64,000 bases of DNA from Verpa conica (taxonomy: Eukaryota > Ascomycota > Pezizomycetes > Pezizales > Morchellaceae). The stretch spans positions 124,001-188,000 of the forward strand of contig JAUFSD010000021.1 of assembly GCA_033030425.1 (NCBI GenBank). Direction: 5' to 3'. Positions 23,201 to 34,907 of the stretch are shown here, piece by piece (the stretch's first letter is position 1; each line of letters begins with the position of its first letter). Made by a program: the position numbers and the translations under genes. The notes beneath the pieces are model-generated. The model was not told where the DNA came from and did not search any database. It saw only the letters and a program-made list of their open reading frames with translations.

Positions 23201-24827
23201 GCTTGGGCTCCTCCGGCTTCTTTTCTTCGGCGGTGGGAGTTGAATTCGAGGATAATTTAGGCCGTGGCGGAAGCGGTACGGTGTCGTCAGCGAGGGCACC
23301 AGCCATCATAAGCGCGTTCCGTTTGCCTCCCCGTTGCTTCTCCTCCATCTTTTTCTTCCAGGCGGTATGCAGCGATGTCATACCCTCCTCGTCCCTAGGA
23401 CTAAGATGGGGGTAGAGGTCGGCCAGATCCACAAATCCAATCTTGACTAGTAGAGCACTCAGAACTAGGAGGTTCTCGGGAGTAGGTTCTCTAACATCCT
23501 CTTGCTGATAATACCGGAATTTGAACCCCAGTAACTGAGCGGCAACCTTATTCCCACCCTTTCCATATCCTTCCGCAGACTCAAAGAATGCAGAAATTCC
23601 TTCACTGCGTAGTTTTTCAAAGAAAGCACGGTCAGCACGTTCTTTCTCCCTCTCTTTCTCTGCTTTCAACTCCTCTCTTGCTTTCTGAGTAGTTGGTTCA
23701 TCGTCGATTAAATTAGGAAGATGTTTGGGCCACCACGCGCTTCCCCTCAGTAACTTGACAAAGAACCGAGCATTGGAAACAACTGTGCAAGCAGCGGTAT
23801 CTAATAACACGTCTAAAACTCTTCCCGGATCTAGTTCAAACGCGCCAACTAAACCCTTTACCCGTTCCCCGGTCCTCCCAACAACTTCTAGTGGTGATGA
23901 AGAATATGAAGCGGTAAAAAATTCTGTAATTAGTTTTGAGAATCCTTCTGTTTCCTCACGGAGGAGATTGTGTTTCCGCTGCTTGTAAACCAGTCCGGTT
24001 GTAACCTTAACCGCTCGCCTTGTAAACTGCGGGGATACCAGACCAATAGCAATTAAAGTACTCGACTCAAGCGTTGATGATAAAGCATCATGAGGTATTG
24101 GATAAGGGGTGAGGGATTTCAGGAGGCTCGCGAGGTTCTGAGGGGTTGGCTCCTTACCAGAATCCGACGCTTCAAACCCGTAAATGGTGGAAAGAAACAG
24201 GCTGCGAAGATCTAGTCCGGCCGCCCTATCTTTAAATTCTAGACCTGTCAAGACATTGATAAGAAACTTTGCAGCATTATCAACTGAAAGACGCTCATCG
24301 ACAGCTGCTTTAACGATCTCCTGAAAGATGATGCAAGCGGTATTCGTGTCCTTGTTTTTTATCGCAGACTCCAATGACCCCCTTACACGTGAGAAACCCG
24401 AAGCCTGCCAGTCCTTGATGACGCTATCCGACAGGAACTCCCAGTAGTAGAAATCGCGCGGAGTAGCAGGTGGGGTGGGCTGACTAACGGGGTTCATGAG
24501 GTCGTCGGGAGCCATAGATTCGTCGATCGTTCGTCGCTGGGGGGTTCGTTGAATTTGAGGTTGTTGGGCTTGTTGCTGCGATGAGACAGAAGAGCTCTGT
24601 TGGCGACCGCGTCTAGAACGACCATTTCCTCCACCACCTCCGCCTTGACCACCTTGACCACCACCACCTCCACCACCACCGCCACCACCGCCGCCGGAAT
24701 TGTTCCGGGGTGAGTACTGATCGCCCGAGCGGCCAGGGTTGTAGGGTGACATACGAGGGGTCTGATTATTATCGGAGTGTTTTCGCTTGCGATTCCGGTC
24801 GCCTGAGTGACCGGAATGGTTGGGCAT
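17293..24827 (-). CDS. THO2: THO complex subunit 2 (THO2/THOC2 orthologue)
   Basis: Four exons on the minus strand: 24827-22258, 22200-22136, 21977-20326 and 20118-17293, giving about 2370 aa. Donors are GTATGT, GTAAGT and GTATGT, and branch points include TGCTAAC and ACTAAC. The joins keep frame through a 65-nt second exon. Tho2 family features: FYYWEFLSDSVIKDW near residue 110; MDPTPILEYVARQLKRNISVDL early in exon 3; and FWQLSIYDIHVPMEAY near residue 1130, a conserved Tho2 motif. THO couples transcription elongation to mRNP assembly and TREX export, and limits R-loops. The first 80 residues are Gly/Ser/Arg-rich, with a long Gly run. The last 900 are low complexity, ending in hundreds of residues of RD/RE/RS repeats. 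Dense ORFs on the opposite strand come from that repetitive composition. Confidence 0.92.
20119..20325 (-). other. THO2 intron 3
   Basis: A 207-bp intron with donor GTATGT and acceptor TTCCCAG. It joins AAG to GGC in phase 0 and links the conserved Tho2 domain exon to the charged tail exon. Confidence 0.75.
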
Positions 24828-26851
24828 GACGAGGGGAAAGAGAGAGGGGAGAAGGGAGGGAGGGAGAGAGAGGAGGAGAGAAGGGAGAGGAAGGGAGAGG
24901 AAGGGAGTAAGACTCCCGCTGGATAGATGTTAACCGTGGGTGATCAGGGTGGTGATGGATATGTTGATATGCAAAGTAGATGATAGTACACAAGAAGAGA
25001 GATGAGGAGCAGCAAAAGAAGATAAACGCGTCTTTTGATGAAGCAGCAGTAAATCAATGATGATGCCGTCCCTGACTGAGTAGACGGGAGAAGAGGAGAC
25101 TTTTGATGAGAGTCTTTGAGCTGTCGTCTCTCTTGACCTTGTTGGGTGGGAGATGTTTTTTCCTGGGAAAGTTAGAGAGCCGATGCAGGGAGGAAAGGAA
25201 ACTCTTGGCGAGATATGATGCCTTGATTATGTCAGCGCACTCGGGGGGGAGATATCACTGTGGGGGAGAGATGTCTCTGGGTATCTGCGGGTATGAGTAC
25301 ACAATATACGGGTGAAAGGGTCTTATCATTAGATGTATTTTATCTCTAGAGGTACAACTGTTTGATTCTACGAGTATACAACTCTGCTGTGAAAATCCTG
25401 GATCGTCCCTGTGAATCGCGTGATGGGAGGCAAATTCTTATCGTGGGAGGGACGCGTATTATCGGGGCTTTTCGGAGAATATTTTATGGTATTAAAGTGC
25501 TATCTCACGCAGAGACTAATTCTACGGCTTTGATCGCCCTCCTATTGCTGTAAAATATCGCCAAGAACGGGTAGCCCTAACCCTATCGATGATACATATG
25601 CCTAAGTATCTTAAGGAAGAGGGTTTCCCAGATGGAGTTCCCGTGTGAGTTACATGTAGTCTTCTAAATCGACTTTTGAGGGTTGGACTTCTCTCCACAA
25701 CAGGGGGCCGGAATTCGGTTCGAGTGATAACCTATGATCCTATTCATCGGCTATTCTTTCCAGGATATATGGAATACCCCTGTTATGATACAGTGAGTTG
25801 GATACACATATATGAATCTGATAGTATAAGGTTTGCCTAAAAAGTACCATATAAACGTGTAAGACTCTGTATATCACCACATGTAAATGTCACTCCATAT
25901 AGGTTCCAGCTATGGGATCACTGAGATCTTAGCAAGTATATACCAGGATCCATATGATATATGACTAATTCATCAGAGCCCATGAGCTCAGGGTAGCACA
26001 CCAATTGGAGTATCTGTGGCTGGAACGGGCTTCCGCTCATAACTGGCTGTACGATCACTTCCTAAAATGCCACTGTCAATGAATTGGCATATATCATACC
26101 TCACCCCACTCCCCTTCCATGATGAAAATCTCCTAAAACGTCTAATCAATTATTCCTACCCAAAAAAGTCTTCACCTACACCCACAAGAAAAATCTTCAC
26201 TCTCACCTTCCCTCTTTACACCCACCCTTCGCTCTCCATATCCTCACCCCATCATCCCCTCCTCCGATAGTAAATACCTCTGCGATACCAGTCCTAGTAG
26301 TCCCATTTCTACTGGCAGACTCATAATTGCCGCCACCCTTATTACCTAAACTGATATCTGAACCTACCAAGGCCCGACGAGGCCTGCACCTTGGTCTACA
26401 CCCACGAGCATCCAACAGTCGACATCTGTGGAAGAGAGGATGATATTCTTTCTGTAGGGATTGTGCTTTCAGCATGCATTATCGCCCAGAGGTGTGAAAA
26501 GGGTGGTCTTGCAGGGTATATTTTGTTTCGATGCGATGCCGCGGCAGAGGGTGAGGGTCCACCATATTTGAGGCGTGTGTATAGGTTTGTATTAGTTAAA
26601 TGAATAAACTCTATGTGAACTCTAGAGTAATCACACAATTAGCCCAATAAAGGTAAGAGTATTGAAGTTTTTTAATACCTCTGTGGGGATCAAAGGTGAC
26701 GAGTTGTCTAGCGGTTCTAGGTTATTATTGTTCTCTATAGGAATGTAGAGCCAAGTCCCCCTTACATTAGAGAATGTTCTCATATTACGCGAATTCCCCC
26801 TTCTCTCTTCTTATGTTATCGTAGTCTTATAAAACACTCTTTACCGATGAG
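24828..26851. other. Intergenic region between THO2 and the tyrosinase gene
   Basis: No supportable gene. On the THO2 sense strand, 24835-24910 is a long CT-rich run (aggaagggagagg on plus), probably the THO2 5' leader/promoter. A telomere-like ccctaaccct lies at about 25574-25583. A short plus-strand open stretch at 25598-25792 looks exon-like but does not splice in phase. Confidence 0.4.
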
Positions 26852-28206
26852 ATGTGGTCTCTCGGGAGTTTTACTGCCGTTTCATTCTTTTTCGTTTCCT
26901 TCCTAACATTTTCTGCACAATCTTTTGCAGCCCCTCCAGCAGGAAATATAACCACCGACTTCTTCGCAAATGCGACCTGTATCAACCCAATCAAACGAAA
27001 AGAATGGTACTCACATCAAACACACCTCCCTCATAATGGTGCTAACAAGCGCTACTAGGCGTACCCTCCTCCCCCAGGAAAAGAAAGACTATATCGACGC
27101 AGTCCTCTGTCTCCAAAAACGACCATCAGGAATGAAGTCTTCAATCCCTGGAGCTCTGACGCGCTTCGATGACTTCCAAGGCGTGCATATTCTACAAATG
27201 GAGAACGTCCACCTCAACGGGCAGTTTCTTCCATGGCATCGGTATTTCACCGCCGTGTATGAGAGTGCGTTGAGTGGCAGCTGTGGATATAAGGGTGCTC
27301 AACCGTGAGTTAATTAGAGACTACCATGTTAGCGCATTTGTTAAGATGGTGTCTTTTTTTAGATATTGGGATTGGACCCTAGATGCGAAGGAGGGCAGTG
27401 TGTGGACCAACTCACCTGTGTTCTCCTCAGTAGACGGTTTCGGAGGCAACGGTAACTATTTGGCTCCTCCCCCAGTACCAATAACATAATTCAACTGACC
27501 TAAAGAACTTGACGAAAAAAGGCCCATATGTATCCTGCTCCGACCAGCCCTTCGAGGCTTTCTGTGTCCCTAACGGCACGGGTGGCGGCTGTATTACCGA
27601 CGGTCCCTTCCGCAACCTCACGCTCCGTCTCGGTCCCGGCCAAAACATCGAACGCAACGACCACTGCCTCCGCCGGAACTTCCATATCCAGTTCATCCAA
27701 TACTGGTTCAGTGAGACCGAGGTCAATGAGACACTAAACGAGAGCACCTACGTAAAGTTCTGGAGGCGTTTAGAGGGGATGTTTGAAGTGAGGCAGATAG
27801 GGCTACATGGAGCTGGTCATGTTGGTGTAGGCGGTAAGTGTAAGGTCTGTCGAGGGATAGTGAGTGTTACTGATTTTTGTGGTGGAAGGGACGATGTCGG
27901 ATGTGTATTCGTCTCCTGGTGGTAATGGCCCTTTTGATATGAATTCTGGGTTTGGATTTTGCTAATTTGTTGGAAGATCCGTTGTTTTATCTTCATCATG
28001 CGAATCTTGATAGGCTGTGGTGGCTATGGCAGAAGCGGAACCCAGGGGAGAGGTTTATGGACATAGCGGGGCCTGGTTCGCAAGGACCTGATGCGAAGAG
28101 TGTTACGCTGCAGTATGAGATTGATATGGGGCGGTTGGCAAGGAAAGTCAGTGTCAATGATGTGATGCGTATTAATGAGAGAGCGTTATGCTATGACTAT
28201 GCGTGA
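26852..28206 (+). CDS. Secreted tyrosinase (short, central-domain type)
   Basis: Six exons: 26852-27006, 27059-27304, 27363-27451, 27522-27833, 27889-27921 and 27977-28206, giving 354 aa. Exon 5 is only 33 nt. The N-terminal signal peptide is about 26 residues (ending SFA). CuA histidines are visible in GVHILQ, ENVHLNGQ and FLPWHRYF; PYWDWTLD follows. CuB histidines are in LHGAGHVG and FYLHHANLDRLWW. Tyrosinases oxidise monophenols and diphenols to quinones with a type-3 dicopper centre, feeding melanin or wall cross-linking. The protein ends soon after the CuB helix, with no C-terminal lid domain, so it belongs to the short secreted type. Several acceptors are unusual (AAG rather than CAG), but phases agree throughout. 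Confidence 0.88.
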
Positions 28207-28569
28207 GTGATTCAGGGTGGATTATATTGTATATTAAAGAAGACACAAAAAGGTTAGAATCTAAGATTTATATTGAGTATCTCGTATGGAACTTAATCTA
28301 CAGTGTAGTACTAATGAGGAATCAAGTTATGGTTAAGCACGAAATTTGCAAGAACGAAGAGTTGCTATAATGAATTAAATCGAACTGTTCAAGACTTCAG
28401 CAAGTAGCTTTATCAATAGATTTATAGCTTTTAAACTTAGAGAAATACTTTGCGTTTCTATCGATAAGGTATCCCTGTTGCCATTACAATTCCTACCTCA
28501 AATTTTAATCCTCAACTCCCACTCCACAATACCATTCCTTGATATTAATTCAGTTTAGGACCGATAATC
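28207..28569. other. Convergent 3' intergenic region
   Basis: A 363-bp gap between the ends of the convergent tyrosinase and ankyrin genes. It holds the two 3' ends and nothing else I can identify. Confidence 0.4.
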
Positions 28570-29916
28570 TTAATCATCTTCTCCACTACCCTCGCTATCA
28601 TACTCATAGTCACCATCGCTACTATTTTCGTACTCTTCATAATCATCATCAATATCCCCATAGTACTCCTCGTTATCACTATTCTCGCCCTCATCATCAC
28701 CATCATTACCATCCCCATATTCACCCTCATCCTTATCCTCACCCCCACTCTGAGCCTGAACGTGAGTCTCAACGTCGACCTCAATTGCGTTCTTACTCTC
28801 GCCCTCGCCCTCGCCCTCGCCCTCGGCCTCATCTTCGTCTTCGACCTCTTCATCGACCTCATCCTCTTCCTCAGTCGTATCGGGATATCCGTTATTGCTC
28901 TTGACAAGATTAAGGATCTCTCTAATATTATCTGAAGCTTGGCACGCCATACTAATGGGCGAGAAACTACCGTGAGGTGCGTAGTCGATAATGTCAAGAA
29001 TGGCTCCAGACCTCAGTAGGAGGTCGACAGAATCAAAGCAATCCTCAGCAATGGCATTATAGATTGGGGTACGACCCCAGTAGTCAAATGCATTGACATT
29101 AGCACCCCAATTTAGAAGAAGAACCATAAAATCTGTGGATGGTAAGGCTGCTGCGTAATGCAGAGCCGTATACCCTTTGTTGTGGTCTGTCGCGTTCACA
29201 TCGATTCCTGCTCTGAGCAAAAGTGGTGCGATAGCCATTGAGAGGGAAGTACTGCCATAGGCATAGCCTATACCGTGGCTCTCATTTTTCGCTAACCAAT
29301 GTAGCATAGAAATACCAGATTCGATCGTATTGACTTCAGCTCCTCGATCCAAGAGAAGTTGAATAGCCTCAAGGCTCGCACAAATGCGGTTGGTGCGTAC
29401 AATACGATCCAACGGTGGCCTGGCATCAGCAAAAACGACCAGCCGGCTACCAGGTGGGTTTGGGGTACTCGAGTTTATATTAACTCCCATATCAATTAAA
29501 GCCCTGACCACCTTTATGTGGTCATATTGGAGGGCGATATCAAAGCAATTTTCATCAAAATGATTCATTGCATCGGGATCAGCACCTCTCTGCAGGAGAT
29601 ATCTAACAATATGATCCTGATTTTTTTCCGCGGCAATAATAATTGCAGGCGTCTCTTCGGCAGCCCCATTGATGGGTGCACCTCTGTCGAGAACAAGCCC
29701 AACAAGGGGGAGGTGTCCCATCTGGCAAGCCCAATTGAGAGCAGAAAGCTCGGGGAACCCAGTGGTGCCGATTTTATTGAGCGATTCTTGAAGAGTATTA
29801 CTGAAGTGACGGGAGGTTCGAATCAACGCTGACACCTCGTACGGGTATAGATATTCCCCGACTTTGAGAATGATTTCGAATGAGGCACTCTCAATCGGAA
29901 TTTTCATATTAGCCAT
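28570..29916 (-). CDS. F-box-like/ankyrin protein with long acidic tail
   Basis: A 448-aa single-exon frame from ATG 29916. The N-terminus has a degenerate F-box (FEIILKVGEYLYPYEVSALIRTSRHF). About seven ankyrin repeats cover residues 55-340, e.g. SALNWACQMGHLPLVGLVLDRGA, DIALQYDHIKVVRALIDMGVNI and TALHYAAALPSTDFMVLLLNWGA. The last 100 residues are almost wholly Asp/Glu/Gly/Ser/Tyr, with a (GE)n run and an EYYGD/DDYEEYE pattern. Such acidic tails occur in histone-binding and nucleolar proteins, but function here is unknown. DNA coding for the tail is a repetitive GA-rich tract prone to length change. Confidence 0.78.
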   Translation of the reverse strand: MANMKIPIESASFEIILKVGEYLYPYEVSALIRTSRHFSNTLQESLNKIGTTGFPELSALNWACQMGHLPLVGLVLDRGAPINGAAEETPAIIIAAEKNQDHIVRYLLQRGADPDAMNHFDENCFDIALQYDHIKVVRALIDMGVNINSSTPNPPGSRLVVFADARPPLDRIVRTNRICASLEAIQLLLDRGAEVNTIESGISMLHWLAKNESHGIGYAYGSTSLSMAIAPLLLRAGIDVNATDHNKGYTALHYAAALPSTDFMVLLLNWGANVNAFDYWGRTPIYNAIAEDCFDSVDLLLRSGAILDIIDYAPHGSFSPISMACQASDNIREILNLVKSNNGYPDTTEEEDEVDEEVEDEDEAEGEGEGEGESKNAIEVDVETHVQAQSGGEDKDEGEYGDGNDGDDEGENSDNEEYYGDIDDDYEEYENSSDGDYEYDSEGSGEDD

Positions 29917-29986
29917 TATTGATGACTAAATAAGATATACGAATTAATATCATATAGATGTGGACGTTGATGCACTCTGTAGTTGT

Positions 29987-30085
29987 TATGATGGAGATGA
30001 TGGAGATGGTGGGGGTGGTTGGGAGGATAGAGAGGATGGAGATGGAGAGGATGGAGATGGAGAGGATGAAGGGAGCGAAGGGTAT
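29987..30085. repeat. Purine-rich (ggagat)n minisatellite
   Basis: Imperfect repeats of ggagat and ggagagga words just upstream of the acidic-tail ankyrin gene on the minus strand. The complementary strand is a CT tract. Confidence 0.6.
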
Positions 30086-30840
30086 GTAAAGGGTATATGT
30101 GTTATGGTAGAAGCAGTATTAGGGCAGGATAGTATTAGAAGCTGTCCCAGAAGTAGGAGCTGTTAGGGCAGAAGCTGTTGAAGGAGGGAGTTCAAACCTA
30201 AGAAGACTGTAAGACTGAGGGTTTTGTAGCTGTTGCAAACGGATCCCGAAGCTGTTAGGGAATCAAAGATGTTGTGTGTAGGAATTGTGGGGGTTTATCT
30301 GTTTAGTCCTGATTTTGTGGATAGACCGACTTATACAGATTCAGATACTTGGCAAGGACTTCAGAAGTATTGAAGACTGCTGCAGCTCCTTCTCACCCTC
30401 AGCAGATTAGGCCGCCAAGAGTCCCTTCATAAAAAGTCCGTCTCAAAGTATCACTCGGCCTAGAAAACTCTTCAACAGCGAGGGCTCCTAAGGGAAGCAC
30501 AAGCTAGACAGCCTCCATCACAATCTCCACTACACTTAATAGCAGCAAAGTCACTACATTCAAGCAAAAGCCAAGTGCCATGCTCGGTGGTTACAATGTT
30601 AGAGATGAGGTTGAGCCCTTCACTCCCACATCCATCGTCACTACGACTACACATGCAGTCTATTTTTGAGGTATAGCCTAAGACATAGAGAGTATTTGGT
30701 GAAGAGAGCTCGATAGTCTATTGATCTAGAGATGTACTGCTGCTCAATACTCTCCTATCGGGCCGTAGTCGGTCCACTGTGAAGGTCTCACTGACGGTGC
30801 GGATTTCAGGCTGCTTAGGAGGGCCTCCAGCGGGGACTGC

Positions 30841-31217
30841 GCCCAGTGTTCGCAACCGTCCGGGGCCTGGTAGTGACTTTAGGGCTGGACGGACTATTCG
30901 CTCATAGTCCGTCCCGGGCCACATTCTCCAGGACTAAGAGGACTTTAGGGCCCCACCGGGCCCTATAAACATTTTCCAAGAGGTTTTTTGCGCCGTTCTA
31001 GGGAAAAAGGCATGGAACATCTGCTGGAAATCGCAGCCTAAACAAGTGTAGGTAGCCGTTTGGGTAAATAAACCCTAGCCCTGGAACCTTGGCGTCCATA
31101 TTCCCCGTTCCTTACGCCCTGGACCACCCCGAAGAGAGGCTGGGACGGACTGTAGAGTCGTAGGGCGTCCGTTCTTAGCTTCAGGATGGACGGACTGCCC
31201 CGTTGCGAACACTGGGC
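30841..31217. mobile_element. hAT-like inverted-repeat element (MITE)
   Basis: Ends are gcccagtgttcgcaac (30841-30856) and its perfect reverse complement (31202-31217). A cagtgttcgcaa-type terminus is typical of hAT transposons. The interior repeats subterminal ggacggac/gtccgtcc words on both sides and has no transposase frame. I could not find a clean 8-bp target duplication at either plausible boundary, so the exact ends or the age of the insertion are uncertain. Confidence 0.62.
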
Positions 31218-32411
31218 CGCAGAGGTAACTTCTACGGTGGATCCCTATCTTTTAATTCACTGGGTCCTTATGACAACTAGAGATCTGCCAACTCAACCTG
31301 TATCTCAGCGGTAGGTTAGTTTTCTTTTATTGTTGTTATGGATGCAGCTAAACAGGCTAGTAGCACACTAAGAATGTTGTTCATTTCCTATCATTTCCCG
31401 GTCCGAAATCGCTAGACCTGCACGCCGAGGAAACGTCAGCTCTCTTTGATTTATAGCAAGTTATACAGATTACCGGAGCCCATTGATAGGGGAGAACATG
31501 GGGGGTATATAGTAACTTCATATACAAATAGGGAGAATAGGGAGAATAGGAATCTACGCGCCTGCCGTAGAAAAGAGTGATTGATGGTCTAGAACGAGTG
31601 AGGCGCAAAACCCCTGTTGACCACTCGGGTATAGGAAACATTAGTACGTCTACCTTGGCCTATCCTAGTCTTCGACTCGATATACTTCGTGTGTTAGTAT
31701 TACTAGGAACAACTCCTGCGCTGTATAAATAGTTACTCGGCTGCCCAAGTACCAAATTTCTAACTGGTAAGTCTCAATGCATTGTGTGGACAAGGCTCTA
31801 ACTGTTTCTCTAGGCTGTTCTTGCGGGTAAGGGCAGTATCGGAAGGTTAGAGTTTCTTCTATAAGCGACTAGCCGCTGCGCCAAGTGCTACGCGACGTTT
31901 CACAGTCCGATCCTTAGGAGTCGTTTCCGCTGCCAGAACCCATAAAGGCATTGGCACAAACTACGTTAGAGCCTTGCCACTTCATTAAACCTTCCTTTCC
32001 TAGTTAATTGTTGCTGCGCCTATTTTCGGCGCGTAATTCTAGCCGTGTAGCTAGTTTTGATTGGCTGGGGTGATCAACAGCCCTATAGATTAAATCAACT
32101 ATAGGAACGGGGGATTCTCTACTTCCCGTTTTTGTTACTTTGATCTCCTGGCTCCCAATTATAGACCGTATCGTTCGTTTTATCCTAGTTGTGTTGCTTT
32201 GTCGAGTAGCTAGAGTATAGCTATGGAGTCAGGTGGACTTTATTGTCTAGATTGAAACGCAAACACTTGGGATATTATACGGAATTTGACACATAACAAT
32301 TGTTCCTCGTGTTTCCAATTATACGCGGTACAACTGTTGACCTTGAAGTCAGAAGTGTCTACAACGGAATAATGTGCTATCCATTTATGCCTTGAAGTAG
32401 ACTCCAAATTC

Positions 32412-32419
32412 TATATAAA
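32412..32419 (+). promoter_or_regulatory. TATA-like box of the small secreted protein gene
   Basis: tatataaa, 154 bp upstream of the start codon at 32573. Confidence 0.4.
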
Positions 32420-32572
32420 TATTACCTCCCCGCCTACCCCTACATAGAATCCCTATCATATCAACGTGCAATTCAAACCCTTCTGTTCCTACTACTCGAA
32501 TAAATTATAACCAAACAAAAAATCATTATATCCAGCTATTTTAAGTACATACCATACCAAACCTCACTAGCT

Positions 32573-32977
32573 ATGATTTCTTTCACTCTTCTCATATCCT
32601 TCCTCCTTTCTCTCGCCCTACAAGTCAATTCCGCACCTGCCCCAGATACAACCGTGGGTCAATTCAATGTCATCTGCGACGCCCCAGGCTCTTCCCCCTG
32701 CAAAGTCCCCGACGTACGAAATCTCATCGAGACCCTCGGTGCCTTAAGCACCAGAACATATCCTGCAACCCAAGGTGTTATTTTCAGTGAATTACCAGAT
32801 TTCTCGAATACTGCCAAGGTTTTATACAAGAGTGGTGCGGAAGTGAGTGCTGGGTTTGTGATATTGGGTTTGAACGCTTTTTTGAACAGTGATTGTGTCA
32901 ACCAGGGGGACGACACTGTTTCGGGATCGCTTTCTACCTTGGATAGTTCGTTCGAGATGATCCTTTCGAATTTTTGA
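32573..32977 (+). CDS. Small secreted protein, unknown function
   Basis: A single-exon 134-aa frame with a strong signal peptide (residues 1-21, cut after QVNSA). The mature chain is about 113 aa with three Cys (VICDAPGSSPC and NSDCVNQ). No known domain. The second half (AEVSAGFVILGLNAFLNSDC) looks globular. Size, secretion and isolation between inverted-repeat elements resemble effector-like small secreted proteins, but this is inference. A TATA box lies at a normal distance. Confidence 0.6.
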   Translation: MISFTLLISFLLSLALQVNSAPAPDTTVGQFNVICDAPGSSPCKVPDVRNLIETLGALSTRTYPATQGVIFSELPDFSNTAKVLYKSGAEVSAGFVILGLNAFLNSDCVNQGDDTVSGSLSTLDSSFEMILSNF

Positions 32978-33565
32978 TCTTTCTGCATGGCAGATGCTTA
33001 TATCTGAGAATATTCGGCCCGCTTTTCACAAAAAAAACAAAAAAAACATACCGTAGTCAACACTCCATATCAATATTCTATACCTATATATGGGATCCAA
33101 CCTTTGCGAACAGTATCGAAGAACTAGATATTTCTATACCAAACCCTTAAGTCGAATGAGCGACTACAAGAACGGCTATAGTATCGCGAGCTGATATTTC
33201 CTTTCTTCCATGTTTTAGTTACGTTTTATGTTATTGGTTCTGTACCGACAGGCTGGCGCTGGCGCAGTCTATCTATCAACCATTTCTGTATTATATCTGT
33301 CCCCACTCTAGTGGGTAGATTATGGGCTACGGGTGGTTTTTATTCGGTGTGGTGTTAGGATTCGTTCTGTTTTTTAAGGGGGTGTTTCTTGTTTTTGGGA
33401 GGTTTTGTTGTTTTTCTTGACTCTCTTGCTTTTCCAGTTCTTCCAGTTCTCCTCGTTCTTCCATACTCCTTTCTCTCCTTTATGCTGTCTTTCTTTGTGT
33501 TTGTACTATGTCCATCTTTGCTAGTTAAACAAGTTACTGCTTGAACTCGATACATCTCTGTCCAC

Positions 33566-33888
33566 TGTAGGCCTTCCAATAGTCAAGCCCGGACAAGAAA
33601 TACCACCGGCCTGGCCTAAGTTGATAGATGAAACCCTAGGCAATCCCAATTAGCCCAAGTAAGAATTAATACTGTTCAAAAAAACCCAGGACCACTAAAG
33701 AACAGAATATCCACTAGTCTGGAGGATTCCAACCCTTGGGGCAACCTAATTTCTACAGATTTCACAGCCAGCCCAATTAAAAAATTTCCTCAGGCTTATG
33801 CTTCCTACAGCCCAGCCCAGCCCAACTAGCAAAATTTTCTTCCGGTCCGGGCAAGCCCAAACATCGGTCGGCCCATTGGAAGGCCTAC
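33566..33888. mobile_element. Possible MITE with taggccttccaat termini
   Basis: taggccttccaat (about 33568-33580) is mirrored by attggaaggccta (33875-33887), and partly matching agcccgg/ccgggc words follow inward on each side. About 320 bp, no coding frame. Target duplication not seen. It could instead be a chance inverted repeat or an old element. Confidence 0.42.
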
Positions 33889-34861
33889 TGTCTACTGTGA
33901 ATCTACAAGTTCTTCGCCTCCTGATAGGGCAATAACTAACTAGTCTTATCATTACTCTTAGCGTCATTTACAGTTAATTCTTTATAGCCTAGCTTCAACA
34001 AGCGTTGGATACTACTCTAATCACAAGACAGTACTGATCTCCACAACTAGCTAGTGAGAATAGTAACAATGCCTAGCTTTCTTCCCTATATTACAGAACT
34101 ACTCTAGCTTACATAAGTTTGTATCGAAAAAAGCTCCCATAGCCAACTACTCTAGGAGTATATACTTTCAAGCACGAGTGAAACGCCGTTTGTTTATCAA
34201 CACACCCCCTGGGAGCCTAGATTTCTTGAGTAGTAGTTAGATACTTGACTACGTTAGTACATGTAGTTACAGTAGTTAAAAGCTACACAAACAAGAAACA
34301 TCTACCCCAACCAGGTGTAGTAAATCAACGCAAAAAAAAAACGTATTGACCTTCCCCCTGAATTAATACTTCAAGTAGCGTACTGGGAGTATTAGTATAT
34401 GGTTGGTGAATGAGCTAAATAAAGATCATCCTCTCCCCCCTTTCCCGCCTGAATCTTATCCAGAACCCCCTAGCTATCCTATAACTCTCTCGCTATTAAC
34501 TCCTCCGCCATCTTCAAAACAAAGAGCTTTACCACTCCCATACCCATACTCAGATCCCAATCCCAGTCACCTCCCCACCTCAGACTTCCACCCACCACCA
34601 AAACTCCCTAAAATACCACCTTTGAAAACACACATGCCCTTCGTAATGGCTTCCTCTTCACTAACCATAAATACCCAGGCGACCATAACATAGTAACATA
34701 ACCTACACCGCCAAAAAAGAAAAAAAGTCAAAAAACGCGCCTAAACACTCCACCCATCCCCTAGCAACCGGGATTTTCGGGAAAATCACTTCCCCCTGGC
34801 ACATACAAGGTACACACAGATCATCGATCGCGAAAAAAAGATACATATGCACAACTAGCTC

Positions 34862-34907
34862 TAGGTAGGTAGGTAGGTAGGTAGGTAGGTAAGGTAAGGT
34901 AAGGTAG
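34862..34907. repeat. (TAGG)n / (TAAGG)n microsatellite
   Basis: About seven TAGG units followed by three TAAGG units. Confidence 0.85.

Larger units (their letters stand above)
29917..32572. other. Gene-poor region with minisatellite and an inverted-repeat element
   Basis: No supportable gene. A (ggagat/gat)n purine minisatellite fills about 29987-30085. The tract 30110-30270 repeats aagctgtt/gagctgtt words. An inverted-repeat element at 30841-31217 is listed separately. The rest, up to the small secreted protein gene, shows no coding signal. Confidence 0.4.

Noticed and set aside
25598..25792. Exon-like pair (ATG at 25598, GTGAGT and ACAG signals)
   Set aside because: The two open pieces do not join in phase with any of the available donors, and no further exon is found.
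28539..28904. His/Pro/Arg-rich plus-strand frame
   Set aside because: Complement of the acidic-tail coding region of the ankyrin gene.
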